The notes: generated from the letters alone by a model not told the origin. 64,000 bases of DNA from Galaxea fascicularis (GCA_948470475.1 OX419341.1:13632305-13696304); one strand, 5' to 3'. Positions 29,864-39,830 are shown, counted from the stretch's first letter. Numbers and translations: made by a program.

Positions 29864-30321
29864 ATGGAGTTGGTGCCCACCACGGACGAACAGTTGCGGC
29901 ATTTGGCCGAAGACGACCCCCACCTTGGTCCTCATTTTGCCGGGGTCTTTTCCATCGACAGACTACACTTTCTACCCATCCGAGGCTGTGCGCAAGGGTA
30001 TATCGTCAACTTGGACCCTCACGATCGTCCCGGCAGTCATTGGATGGCCCTTTGGACGCCAAGCCCCAACGACGAAGAGGAGGAGGGGGTGAGACCTGCC
30101 TGGTGATGGACAGTTTTGGGTTGCCCTTGTGGCGTTACGGGGCGCCTGCCCTGGAAGACTGGTTGCAAAAGCATTGGTCCTCCATTCGTTTCAACAGGTG
30201 CAGTTTGCAAGCCATCGACAGCAGCACATGCGGTGCCTAAGCCCTCCTGTTTTTAGTGCATTGCAGTCTGGGAGGCAAGTTTCAGGCGTTTCAACAGTTT
30301 TTTAGTCGTTACGATTTGTGA
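29864..30321 (+). pseudogene. Polinton adenovirus-type cysteine protease
   Basis: An ATG at 29864 opens the frame. HFAGVFSIDRLHFLP is the typical N-terminal block, and DRPGSHWMALW holds the catalytic His. After a frameshift near 30080 comes VMDSFGLPLW, with the acidic active-site residue. The nucleophile Cys follows in SLQAIDSSTCGA, where the next codon is a TAA stop (30238-30240). The same frame continues another 26 codons to TGA at 30321. The family processes capsid precursors in adenoviruses and Polintons. One shift and one stop make this copy inactive. Confidence 0.88.
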
Positions 30322-30530
30322 AGAAGAACGCTCGCCCGGCGGCCTGGTTCAAGCGGTTGGTGCGACGCGATTTGGCGTGGCATCGTTTGACGGGCCCCAT
30401 TTGCCAGAGCAACCACGCGCCCGTGTGTCTGATGGACATGCTCATGACGATGACGGGCAGCACGGAAGGCCACAACTACGATATCGTGTATTAACAACGA
30501 GGTCGTTCTAAATAGAACATGAAAAAAAGC
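30322..30530 (+). other. Protease 3' region or remnant of a further gene
   Basis: A frame after the protease stop reads KKNARPAAWFKRLVRRDLAWH and ends at a TAA at about 30494. It may be the shifted protease C-terminus. No independent gene could be supported. Confidence 0.3.
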
Positions 30531-30554
30531 GGTGAGTGTGTGGTACTTTGTATA

Positions 30555-30562
30555 CATAAAAG
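30555..30562 (+). promoter_or_regulatory. TATA-like box
   Basis: CATAAAAG, 38 nt before the ATG at 30593. Confidence 0.6.
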
Positions 30563-30592
30563 GGGGCGCTCCCTTAGGGAAACCGTATCAGT

Positions 30593-30742
30593 ATGGCCCA
30601 ACGACGCCTCGACTTGCAACCGGTGACGGGGCTCGTACCCCCGCGAATTACCTCAGGGGTTCCCTTACCCAGTCAATCCACGTCCATGGGTATGATGCAA
30701 CGGTTGCAGGAACAATACGGTCCCAAAACCCGGCCCACCTAA
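30593..30742 (+). CDS. Small Polinton protein, 49 residues
   Basis: It starts MAQRRLDLQPVTGLVPPRIT, continues SGVPLPSQSTSMGMMQRLQ, and ends with PKTRPT and a stop. It is Pro/Arg/Gln-rich and appears intact. Short proteins of this style precede the packaging ATPase in coral Polintons as I recall them, and the function is unknown. A TATA-like box 38 nt upstream supports it as a separate transcription unit. Confidence 0.5.
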   Translation: MAQRRLDLQPVTGLVPPRITSGVPLPSQSTSMGMMQRLQEQYGPKTRPT

Positions 30743-30773
30743 ACGCGTGCGGAGCAAAAAGAAAAAGATCAAG

Positions 30774-30932
30774 ATGGTCAAAGACACCATGACGTTGGCC
30801 GAGGTCTTTCGTAAACTCCCCAAGACCTTGAAGACGCTAAAGGTGCCTCTTACGGGGCGTCTGACGTTGAATTCCATGCTCAGACGTCTGAAAGCGGGCC
30901 GTATAAAAATCGGCGCCTTGCTGTGGAGTTGA
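30774..30932 (+). CDS. Small basic Polinton protein before the ATPase
   Basis: It opens at an ATG at 30777 (MVKDTMTLAEVFRKLPKTLK) or ten codons earlier, after a Lys-rich run at 30747-30776. It ends RIKIGALLWS at 30932, 12 bp before the ATPase start. The protein is basic and helical with an intact frame, possibly a virion core or ATPase partner (inference). The TATA-like box for the ATPase lies inside its final codons. Confidence 0.45.
   Translation: MVKDTMTLAEVFRKLPKTLKTLKVPLTGRLTLNSMLRRLKAGRIKIGALLWS
30902..30909 (+). promoter_or_regulatory. TATA-like box before the ATPase
   Basis: TATAAAAA, 43 nt before the ATG at 30945, inside the upstream coding frame. Confidence 0.5.
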
Positions 30933-30944
30933 ACAAAAAAAAAG

Positions 30945-31553
30945 ATGACTCGGACACCGAGCAGCCTGTTAGTCGTGGGACCCTCGGGGTGTGGCAAGAC
31001 GGTATTTGTCACGAAACTCTTGAAAGCTCCTCATCGGTACTTTTGCAACGTGGTGCCCAACGTCCACTTTTGTTACGGGGAGTGGCAAGAGGGCTTTCAC
31101 CCGTTGGCTCGACTGCGGGTACACATGCACAAAGGCATACCCAAGAGCGACCAATTACAACGTTGGTTCGGTCGCACGAAAGGAGGGCTGTTGGTCTTGG
31201 ACAATCTGATGGACGAAGGGGGCAACGACGAGCGCGTGTTGGATCTGTTCACCTAATAGTCGCACCATTGCAACATCACCTGCTGTATCTCTGTCAGGAC
31301 ATGTTCCCCCAGGCAAGTACGCCAATACCATTTCGCGCAATGCACATTACATCGTGGCCTTCAAAAATCCTCGAGATCAGTTGGGTTTCACCAACGTCAT
31401 AAGACAAGCCTTTCCCAATCATTGGCGAAACGTGTTGGAGGTGTCTTCTTGGACCTGCATCCGGCCTCCGACGATACGAACCGCATCCTTTCCGACGTCT
31501 TGAAGGACGAAGGGTACACCCGTGCCTTTGCCAAGCCCCGCCGTCCGACATAA
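30945..31553 (+). pseudogene. Polinton genome-packaging ATPase (FtsK/HerA, A32-like)
   Basis: An ATG at 30945 gives SLLVVGPSGCGKTVFVTKLL, a Walker A motif at residues 10-18. VHFCYGEWQEGF and the Walker B strand GGLLVLDNLMDE follow, ending DERVLDLFT at a TAA (31254). Other frames carry the rest: the sensor/arginine region around CQDMFPQ, FKNPRDQLGF-like sequence near 31360-31390, and a C-terminus FLDLHPASDDTNRILSDVL reading to a TAA at 31551. Two frameshifts and a double stop break it. The enzyme would pump DNA into capsids. Confidence 0.88.
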
Positions 31554-31556
31554 AAG
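31549..31556 (+). promoter_or_regulatory. TATA-like box overlapping the ATPase stop codon
   Basis: CATAAAAG. Its TAA (31551-31553) is the ATPase stop. Confidence 0.6.
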
Positions 31557-31619
31557 GGAACGCACTGCCCACGAAGGTTCACTCAACAAGTGAGCATGCC
31601 CAACCAAAGAGTGTAGTGA

Positions 31620-31877
31620 CAACGGACGACTCGAAGGCGACGTCACAAGGGGGGCCTGTTTCCTCTACTGGCGCTCATGCCTGCAGCCATCGTGGCAGGC
31701 AAAGCGGCCGATTTAGGAGCCGTCAGAGGTGCCGCGGGGTACGGGGCCAAAAACGCCCTGGAGGCCCCCACCAAAAAGCGATACAACGCAGGCAGAGTAG
31801 AACGTGCTGCCATGAAACGACGCAGGTCTGGGTTGGTACGTCACCCCGACGGTTCCACCTTTGCGTGGACGCGATAA
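31620..31877 (+). CDS. Small Polinton protein with glycine/alanine hydrophobic core
   Basis: The frame open from 31620 reads RRRRHKGGLFPLLALM, then AAIVAGKAADLGAVRGAAGYG, then a basic tail, stopping at 31877. The only in-frame ATG is at 31677; an earlier start at 31595 is cut by a stop, so the N-terminus may be damaged. A Lys/Arg stretch, a G-G-LFPLL motif and a Gly/Ala-rich hydrophobic segment recall adenovirus pVI/pX-type capsid-interior proteins. That comparison is by pattern only. Confidence 0.45.
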   Translation, partial: QRTTRRRRHKGGLFPLLALMPAAIVAGKAADLGAVRGAAGYGAKNALEAPTKKRYNAGRVERAAMKRRRSGLVRHPDGSTFAWTR

Positions 31878-31880
31878 AAG
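31873..31880 (+). promoter_or_regulatory. TATA-like box overlapping a stop codon
   Basis: GATAAAAG. Its TAA (31875-31877) ends the preceding gene. It lies 38 nt before the ATG at 31911. Confidence 0.6.
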
Positions 31881-31910
31881 AGAAGGACACTGTCCTCAAA
31901 ATCTCAGACC

Positions 31911-32281
31911 ATGGCCAAACGTGCGACGACGAAGAAGAAGAACAAGAAAACTCGACATATCGGCGGAGACGACCCTCTACTTAGCAAAGGGAAAAGATAC
32001 CTTGGGTGGTGGATCCCAAAAAAGCCTATGAGGTCACATGCGACATGATTCGGGCCGTCAAAAACACAGACATGACGAGGGCCAAACGGCAATACGACAG
32101 AATGAGAGCGGCCTGGCAGGCTCACAAAGCGAGAGGGGGCAAACAATCGTGGCCCCAATACGCTCGCCAAGAAAGCCATCCCTTGTTGCCTCATATGACC
32201 CTCCAAAAAGCCCTGGAAGTTGCCACAAGAAAAGAGGAGACCATAAAACACTGCGTTCCCTTTAGTCCTCAATCAGTATAA
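31911..32281 (+). pseudogene. Basic Polinton protein of unknown function, frameshifted
   Basis: An ATG at 31911 starts MAKRATTKKKNKKTRHIGGD, a Lys/Arg-rich N-terminus. The frame is lost near 32005 and resumes as DPKKAYEVTCDMIRAVKNTD, then QYDRMRAAWQAHKARGG, and KQSWPQYARQES to a TAA at 32281. It is a mostly helical basic protein, candidate core protein (inference). I do not recognise the family. Confidence 0.45.
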
Positions 32282-32284
32282 AAG
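32277..32284 (+). promoter_or_regulatory. TATA-like box overlapping a stop codon
   Basis: TATAAAAG. Its TAA (32279-32281) ends the preceding gene. It lies 48 nt before the ATG at 32325. Confidence 0.65.
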
Positions 32285-32324
32285 ACAACGTAGACCCTGG
32301 TCGACGCAGACGGTTCCCCTCGAG

Positions 32325-32618
32325 ATGAAACATCTTAGACGTCAGTTTCCGGTTTTGGAAAGTCTGTTTCGAGATTCGCGCGGGCAATGCCGCCACGACC
32401 TCCTACGGCACGCCAACGCCAATCAGATCAATGCCATCAGCGAACTGGTGTTGAAGACGTTGACGACAGACAGGTAGTAGCTTATGGCGAGGACTGCAAG
32501 CGGTGTGTCGATGTCTCCAACGATGAGAGCTCTTGTGGCCTTGTTGCAAGCGGCCAAGGAAAAAAACAGTCGAGCGTTTGAACGTCTGGCCGAAAAGAAC
32601 CAATGGTATAAGAGGTGA
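32325..32618 (+). pseudogene. Polinton accessory protein with double in-frame stop
   Basis: An ATG at 32325 reads MKHLRRQFPVLESLFRDSRG, then ANQINAISELVLKTLTTDR, then TAG TAG at 32475-32480. The same frame continues to AAKEKNSRAFERLAEKNQWY and stops at 32618. Proteins beginning MKH.RK.FPVL occur in many coral Polintons as I recall them; their role is unknown. The two adjacent stops are the only visible damage. Confidence 0.5.
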
Positions 32619-32705
32619 CAACGTGAGTGTTGTGAACTCAGACGACGCCTACTGTGCGACCCCGGTCGGTGAAACACGTGTGACCGATGGCATCACCGTC
32701 TCGTC

Positions 32706-33520
32706 ATGGAAGAAATGTTGATCGTACCCAAACGCGAATTCGCCCCTTGGGTGACTAAGCACAAGGCCGGTTTGTTGCGGAACCGTCTGTTGGCCCATGC
32801 AGCCTCCTTTGTGGCCAAAGAGGAACGGTTGCTGGGGGATCCTCACCAATCGCCTGCGGCCAAAGGCATGATGTTGAATCCCGTGTCGCGGGCCCTGCAT
32901 CAAGCCACGAAAAAACTGCGAACCTTGGACGTTTCCGCGGCGGGCAAAGGGGGGACAGCCGACGATGACAACGTCCCCGAAACGGACTTGGTGAGCAGTG
33001 CGTTCGACAAATAGATGCGACGCATGGTGAAAGTGGCCCATAAAACGGAGGGGGGACCCCCACGGGTGGGACCCCTGCCAAGACAACGGTCAGCAAGGCT
33101 ATAGGTACGGACGTGAAACCCAAAGTGCCAAGAAAACCTAAACGGTTGTTCCAAAAGGAAGCGGCAAAAGAAGAAGCGGACGAGGACTGGCCCTTCCCAC
33201 CCCCTCCTTGGGTGGAAGTCAAAAAGGAGGAGGAAGACACTACACGGAGGATCCCCTTTAATGCGGAGGACCTCGAGCGGGGTAAACGCCCATCGAAAAA
33301 GACGCCTCAGCTTGAGTGTCCAAGCGCCACGGGCGAGGACGATTTATGGGAGGCTGTCGCCAGGGCCACGGATAAAAGGCAACAGGCCATGGACGAAAAG
33401 TCGAAAACACCTTTGGCAGTGAGACGCTTGAGAACCCAACCAGGGTGGGAAGATTGGGAGCCAGGGAAGCGGACGCGGCGCCGACTCGATAAAGAGGACT
33501 ATGATGAAGAGCACGACTAA
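32706..33520 (+). pseudogene. Polinton protein, likely one gene in two frames
   Basis: The first frame (32706-33014, from MEEMLIVPKREFAPWVTKHK) is a 102-codon helical protein. The second (33113-33520) is charged and Pro-rich (DWPFPPPPWVEVKKEEE) and ends with RRLRTQPGWEDWEPGKRTRR and an acidic tail. The order, spacing and lack of a TATA-like box between them suggest one gene with a shift around 33015-33110; two genes are possible. An Arg-x-x-PGW-type C-terminal motif recurs in coral Polintons. Function is unknown. Confidence 0.4.
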
Positions 33521-33579
33521 GCGACGATGCAAGAAGCCCTGCTTCTCAGCGCGCCTGCGGGATGGACATGTAAAAATGG

Positions 33580-33843
33580 TTGGGCAAAATGGGCCTAGAA
33601 TTTTATTGTCCTGGCTATCAGTACATGGGCCCCGGCACGCACATGAAGAAACGTTTGAAACGCGGGGACCCAGGCATCAACCGGTTGGACAAGATCGCCA
33701 AACAACACAACAAGACTTTGAGGGACAAGCATGCTGCCGATCGTCGTATGATCAAAGCCATCGAGGGATTGCCGGGCAAGCGGACCCTAACGGAAAGGAT
33801 CGTCAAGAAAATCATGCAAACCAAAGTCAAGTTGAATGTTTAA
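33580..33843 (+). CDS. Phospholipase A2-like virion protein, catalytic Asp replaced
   Basis: The frame of 87 codons opens MGKMGLEFYCPGYQYMGPGT. YMGPG corresponds to the calcium-binding loop of parvovirus-type phospholipase A2, and RGDPGINRLDKIAKQHNKTL to the catalytic helix. There the usual His-Asp pair reads His-Asn. The C-terminus is basic (IEGLPGKRTLTERIVKKIMQ). In related viruses this domain breaches the endosomal membrane during entry. The frame is intact, but the His-Asn change would impair catalysis unless a sequencing or assembly error. It is the last gene of the plus-strand block. Confidence 0.6.
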   Translation: MGKMGLEFYCPGYQYMGPGTHMKKRLKRGDPGINRLDKIAKQHNKTLRDKHAADRRMIKAIEGLPGKRTLTERIVKKIMQTKVKLNV

Positions 33844-34382
33844 AAAGCTGTGTTTTCTAAAACCAGGCTAAAAACGACTTCATCATAAGTGGTTCTTTTT
33901 TTTTTTGAAAAAGCAATTTACAATAAAAGATTCTTTAAAAACTATTTAAAATGCGTGTGATTCAAAATCTTGGGCAGGGTGGGATACTACTGAGCTTAAG
34001 TGGGAATGACCTTGCCAATTGTAGATGCTGTGTTTTCCGGCGTTTGCCAATGGTAGATGTCGTGTTCCCGACCTTTAATGTCGTATTTTACGACCCTTAG
34101 TGCTGTGTTTTCCGACACGAAGCGTTATGCTTTCTGACACATTTTCCATACTCCAAGGAAGTCACAAACTGAATTCAATGGAGTCACAACCTGAATTCAT
34201 AGTTTCCACATAGAACTGACACCAACCCCACATCAAACGACTGAATCTCACACTGAATTCAAACAGTCTCACAAGCTTTATTTCCGAAGAGGAGTCAATA
34301 AACTTATGTACATGTAGGACATGTGAGGGATCCTAGTGAGCCCTCGCCCGGAAGCAACTGTCATATACAAATCCCATCGACC
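33844..34382. other. 3' region of the virion-gene block
   Basis: Composition drops sharply from GC-rich to AT-rich. Imperfect tandem units around CTGTGTTTTCCGACAC lie at about 34027-34140. No gene. Confidence 0.5.
33922..33927 (+). terminator. Polyadenylation signal AATAAA
   Basis: Lies 79 bp after the stop of the last plus-strand gene, in an AT-rich context with a T-run at 33897-33906 upstream. A plausible end for late transcripts. Confidence 0.5.
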
Positions 34383-34404
34383 TATACACAAGTGGATAAA
34401 GGGG

Positions 34405-34440
<36 letters not shown>

Positions 34441-34782
34441 GAAGTAGTACACAAACATTTGGTATTATCAACAGAGTTGATAAATGTAAATTGACCACCG
34501 TACAGGGATTCTAAAAGCTGACGTTTCGAGCGCTAGCCCTTCGTCAGAGCGAATCAAGGAATTATGGGTTGTGTGTAGTTTTTATAGTGGAGTAGGAGCT
34601 ACGCTATTGGTGGTAACATGGCAACGTGAAAAATAGGAATACATTAGTTAAATGCAAAACGTTCGTTAATACCGTGGGGATTAAGAGTGCCGATTTGGAA
34701 GATAAATTTTTGTTCCAGATTCTTGCGGCTTTCCGTCGTACCTTGATGTAGGGAAAGGCCGCAGATAGATATACACAAGTGG
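34383..34782 (-). mobile_element. 5'-truncated Penelope-like element, 13-bp target duplication
   Basis: TATACACAAGTGG at 34383-34395 is repeated exactly at 34770-34782. On the minus strand the 374-bp insert encodes the C-terminal end of a GIY-YIG endonuclease (ESRKNLEQKFIFQIGTLNP, then HGINERF), followed by a terminal region with a hammerhead-type core. It lies between the Polinton virion block and polymerase. Confidence 0.85.
34523..34547 (-). ncRNA. Hammerhead-ribozyme-like core in the Penelope fragment
   Basis: The minus strand reads CUGACGA, a short stem (GGGC UAGC GCUC), then GAAAC: the conserved CUGANGA...GAAA arrangement. Hammerheads in terminal repeats of Penelope-like elements are established. 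The flanking stems were not fully folded. Confidence 0.5.
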
Positions 34783-34897
34783 GACGTACGCAGTTCCCTA
34801 GTGGGACTGCGCCCGGGCCTCATAACCTCCTCCCTCCATGAAAAGTGAACCTGATGACATGCGAGGCATTGGAGGGATCCTAGCCATCCCTAGCCAT

Positions 34898-37800
34898 TCA
34901 AACTCGGGTCTTGAAATGTCCATGAGCGAGGGTGGAAATCCTATCCTCCAAAATGTACCGTTTATCATCATGAGGTGAGAGACTGGTCTTAGTGACCTTC
35001 ACTGTTTGATGATTGACGCTTCTAATGTGAGTCATGCTATGCTGCTGCGGGGCTTTGTTGAATAAGCAGTGCACGAAGTTTGCGTGCCGTATTTCCCTCT
35101 GCACCACACTCTTTTTCACGCCTTTGGCAGTCTTCTTTTCTTGCTCTACTCCATCTTTCTTCAGGATGAAAATGTTCATTTTTTTCTCGAAGACCCACAG
35201 ATTCCTGCATGGGGTGGCCATTGGTCTCATCTTTGAATTTACCGATGACCTTCTTGTTGGCGTGGGAGTGAGGAAAATGATCCGAGGGGTAATCCGAGGT
35301 ATTAAACTTGTCCAGATCCGACTGCATGTCTCGGCCAGATGCTCAATAAACTGTTTTGCGGTATTAAAGGTGGGTTGGGTGAACTTTTTCATCTTGGAGG
35401 GGTTAGTGACCAACTCTATATTGACATGTTTACGAATGTTCTCCATGGTCTTACCAAAGACGCTGTTGATAATCACCTTGACAAAGTTTTTTTTCAAAGA
35501 CCTTTTAGCTTAAGCTCGTTTCTGGGTGTTGAGATGAATGTAGGGTTTCAACCATGGAGTCTACTTGAACTGGAGGATGCGTTGGATTTTGGTCAGCTTC
35601 ATCTCCAATTCCAAGTACAACTTTAATTTCTGTATTGGAGAATGTACTTGCTCTTGTTGTAGAGGTTGGGGGCTAGTTTTTCCACCGCACCAGGGTGATA
35701 GTGGAGGTCTTTGGCCAGTTGTTGGGAGTAGTGACTAAGCATGTCAGGGGTAATCTTCATAGCTTCCGGAGCAAGAGGGTAATCATTGTGAAGGTTGTGA
35801 AGGTTGTGAAGGTTGTGAAGGTGCTCAGGATACTCGAAAGCGACTTCTAAGATGTATCCAGTGTGATGATCGTCTGACACATCTTCCACCTTCAAGCCCT
35901 CCACCTTTTCCATCCATTGGAAATCACTCACTGGAAGGGGCTAAGACATGGTCCATAAATAGAGGTTGTTAGCATCCAGGTACAAGGGGTAGGTCCTGGG
36001 TTTCTCAGGATTATAGTCCTCCAGCTGTGGATGGTTGGCTTTGGCATACCGGTGCGTAATCATAGCAATTCCCCCACGTGTTCCCTTCTCGACGAATAGA
36101 TGGTGATCCATTTCTGTCAGGGTATCCGGCTTAACTTGGGTGTGTTTGAGAGCTGAATCCCAGGGGCGGTGTAGAACTGAGCAGGATCGAGATTATAGGT
36201 CTCCAAACAGATGGAAAGGAAATTCTCAAACACATCAGCCAACAGGAGTGTATCCGTGAGGAGGTACGCGTCGTGGTAATCTCCCATGGTTTCACATCCC
36301 ATCTTTTCCCAGACTTGCTGTGCGTGAGCATAGGCTTCGTCGGCGAATTTCTGAAAACTATCCATATAGGAATAGGGATAGTAGCCTTTTTGGATGAGAA
36401 GAGGAAAACTGCTTTCTTCAATGCACCAAACGTCTCCAAACAGCTCATGTAGATGGGGAAACTCACTCAAGTTCTTGGCTAGCGCATCCAGGCTGCTGGA
36501 CATAAACTGAAAGGAGTCGATGAATCGGAGCTTGCCAATGGAGAAAGAGATGTAGCGTTCCATGTTGTTGGGGATGACCTCCAACGTTTTGTCGACAGTT
36601 ACTTGGTGGGTCTTTTGCATGATAAAATGTGAGTCATAGCCACGGAGATTGTGAGCAGCCACTTCGATCTCTTGTTTTCTCTGCTTTTGAAAATTGCAAG
36701 ACTGGTGGGCCGGGCCGCGATATTTGCCGGTACCATGATCGTGATCCCGGACTCTCTGATCCTCCTCGGTGAAGGGTTTCTGGCAGATGTAGCAGCAGGT
36801 TGCTTGAAAATGTCGCGCTCTTTCCTCAGCTATTAACACCATAGGCTTATTGGCTGTCAATTGGGGTGCCAACTCCTCTTCCAACTCTACCATATCCTGT
36901 AAAACTGCTCCGCTGCATCTTCCCCACGATGATGCCAAACTCTTGAGGGAATGTCTGGGTCTCTGGAGATCAAGGCCCAAGCATAACCACAAGCAAGATG
37001 CCCTTGTAAGACTTCTGTCTTAGAGGTGGCAGCATGGGTCACTTTGGGAATGATGGAATCAAAATCAAAAACCACCATAAAGGGTGCAGGCCCTGATTTG
37101 TAGTGATTTCGGAAATACACCCCTTCATTAGCCATCTCAGTTCTTTGTATGGAAAACGTCTGGCAGGGTTCATGGTGTTGTGCCAACAATTTTTCACGCT
37201 TGGAGCCGTGGAAACAGCGCTCACAGTAATGCATTTGAGCTTTATGCCCGGTTTGACTCGAAAGAAATCGATTGATGTTCTTGATCCAGGCGTAGTGGTT
37301 CTTGTTCCCCCCAGACCACAAGAGGAGAGTGACGTGTTTCTGCCTTTTCTTGTCAGGGATGTGATAGGGGGACTCGCTGAGGGTTGCTGGAGACGGGAGA
37401 GAGCTACCAGCACTGCCCACTTGAAGCTATAGGAATCTTCTTTCTTGACATTAATCACTGCTTTCTTATTGTTGATGTCGAGAGGAAGAGGGATGTAGGT
37501 GGAGCCTTTAAATGGCCGATATTCTGCTATATTCAACTGCAGATGATCGTTTCGCTCCAAGGTCCAACCCGAGCCACCGCTTTGGAAGTTAGTGAACGGC
37601 ATGCTTAAGGTGTCACCGGCTATTCTAATTTGTTCCTCAAAATTGCTCTGGGTTGGTGGAGGTCAAAGGCCCAGCGCGAAAAGTAGAGTTGGCTCGACGG
37701 GGCTCCTCATCGTACCCCGCGTATATTTTAACCTTCACTTTCAGGTAGACATTCCACTTGACGCCTTGTTTTTCTCGAAGGGCATAGACCAGTCTCTGCT

Positions 37801-38360
37801 TTATCCGGTCCAGTGAATCCGCATGAAGTACTTAAGCTCCTCTGCCTCTTGTCTCGTTTGGAGGAGGAAGGTGCATCATCGGGCATCATCGTTCTCAATG
37901 GCATCACAGGCGGCTCAGTCATCTATTTCTGCTGCCGCTCTTTTCACACCAGCCCCATGCTGCTGTTGCTGCTATCGCTGGTGATCAATGCGGATATGCT
38001 CTTCCATAGCATGCTTTCTCGTGAAGGCGATGTTACAACCAGGCCAAGTACATGTAAACTTTTGTTTCTGCACTTTGCAGAGATCCAAGTGTTGTTGGAC
38101 TAATTCTTTGAAGTTGAATGTTTCTCCACCTTTTTTTTTGCATTGGAAGCAATCAGGCTTGGGACATTGAGGATGCTTGCGTCGAACGTGGCGGTCCAGT
38201 GCATCTTTGTGCGAAAATTGCTCCAAACACTAAGGAAATTCCACTTGGTGGCGTCCTCCACACCGTTTCACTTGCCGACACATATGGGCAGGCTCCGTAA
38301 ACGTCTCTCCTCATCGCTGACATTTCAAGTCATCGCGTTTTCCTTTTCCTCCTCTTTCCA
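34898..38360 (-). pseudogene. Polinton protein-primed DNA polymerase B
   Basis: Read downward from 38360. Zinc fingers come first (GETFTEPAHMCRQVKRC; HKDALDRHVRRKH; CPKPDCFQCKKKG; CTWPGCNIAFTRKHAMEEH). A further finger CERCFHGSKREKLLAQH and exonuclease motif I as VVFDFDS near 37050-37080 follow (the usual Asp-x-Glu reads Asp-x-Asp). Then come a CYICQKPF...RDHDHGTGKYRG endonuclease-VII-like zinc site, exonuclease motif III YHDAYLLTDTLLLADVF, palm motif A LYLDANNLYLW, the fingers block NSVFGKTMENIRKH, and a C-terminus ending STLAHGHFKTRV. The palm motif C (TDTDS) region is deleted near 35330. A 9-bp in-frame repeat encodes HNLHNLHNLHN. Multiple stops and shifts. Confidence 0.9.
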
Positions 38361-39142
38361 TTCTTGATGTTGCTCGCTACAAGAGCTGCATTCAAATGAT
38401 ATCGGCTGGTACAGTGAGCGACTTTTATTGCTACCCACCCATCACCACTATCGCTGAGTCAGCGCTATTTACTCTAAGTATAGATCTAGCGTATTAACAC
38501 CCTTGAATCACTGTAAACTTAGCTGTTAGTCACCAAACTTCGTTACATTTGCTCCCGCTGGTTGCTGATAAAAATTTCAAGTCTCGTCAGCAGCTGAGTT
38601 GAACAAACAGTCACATCGGCTCCGACACACCAGTGGATGGTGATACCGCACGAAACCTGAGAAACGAGTCTAGAGGCCTCGACCCCTCATGAGAGAATCG
38701 AGCGGGAGCTGCAGACATGAGTGGGAAATTGCCCACCAGAGACAAAGCTCTGGGACCGGTCCTACTATTTTCCCTGTCTCGACTCGTCCGATATGTCAAT
38801 CAGCATGTCAGTCAGTCAGTCAGATATTGCCAGTGGTTGGTGCCAGCTTAAAACAATCACTCACACTGCAGTTTAATAAACAAAAATATAAACTCACACA
38901 GTGAGTGGAAAAGTGCGAATCACCAACAGGCACTAGCAAATATGTCATGCACGGAATTAATAGACACAAGCAAAGGAAGAATAAAAACGGCAAACGTTGA
39001 CAGACATGATCGATAATCACGAGGTTATCTAGTCCAATTCACTATTCTCTTATTATTACTAGTCTGGGATTCATTAGTCCGACTATTGAATTTGTCCCGG
39101 GGTCCATACCTGAGTCCACCCCACTATTCCATCTCTTTTCAG

Positions 39143-39660
39143 TCGTCCGAGATTACTGAGTGCAAATTCCACTGTCTCAGCTATTCCTACTCAAATTAGA
39201 GGTTGTTTAATATTATCCTAATATTATCCCACCAACGGCTAATTATGATCTATCCACTTACTTGCTTGACCCTTGCTTGCTTGCTCTCATGGCGTTTCTT
39301 CAGCAGATGGGCGAATTACTGGGTAAAGCAGAAACATCGATTTAATGCCGAAAGGGTTGTTGAACATTTGTGGGAGCGGATGAAGCTTGTGGGAGTGGAT
39401 CGGCTAAAACGCGTGCGCAGTAGGTCATTTTCACTAATCCGAGGTTCCCGAGTGCAAATTCCACTGTCTCAGTTATTCCTTCTCAAAATTAGAGGTTGTT
39501 TTAATATTATCCTTCCAAAAGCTAATTATGATCTATCCACTTACTTGCTTGACCATTGTTTGCTTGCTTGCTTGTTCTTGCTTGACCTGGCGTTTCTTCA
39601 GCAGCTGGGTGAGTTACTGAGCGAAGCAGAACCATCAATTTAATGCCGAAGGCTTGTTGA
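39143..39660. repeat. Direct duplication, two diverged copies of about 210 bp
   Basis: Both copies contain GAGTGCAAATTCCACTGTCT, then AATTATGATCTATCCACTTA and a GGCGTTTCTTCAGCAG stretch. The spacing is about 300 bp. Confidence 0.85.
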
Positions 39661-39734
39661 ACACGTTGGGAGGTACGGACGACATCTTGACCCAAACGAG
39701 GTGTAGGAGGTGAACGCGTGATCTTTTAACGAAG

Positions 39735-39830
39735 GATGACGCGTACAGAAGAGAGGTGATTGGTGTTGGGGCGATGCTGACGCTTGCAGAGGAGAGGTGA
39801 TTGGTGTTGGGGTGATGCTGACGCGCGAGT
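39735..39830. repeat. 45-bp tandem pair
   Basis: GAGAGGTGATTGGTGTTGGG followed by CGATGCTGACGC / TGATGCTGACGC occurs twice in succession. Confidence 0.8.

Noticed and set aside
25115..33843. Prokaryotic or phage island because of dense short genes and high GC
   Set aside because: Polinton-specific protease, capsid, ATPase and chromodomain integrase, terminal repeats and 6-bp duplication identify a eukaryotic Polinton; no ribosome-binding sites precede the genes.
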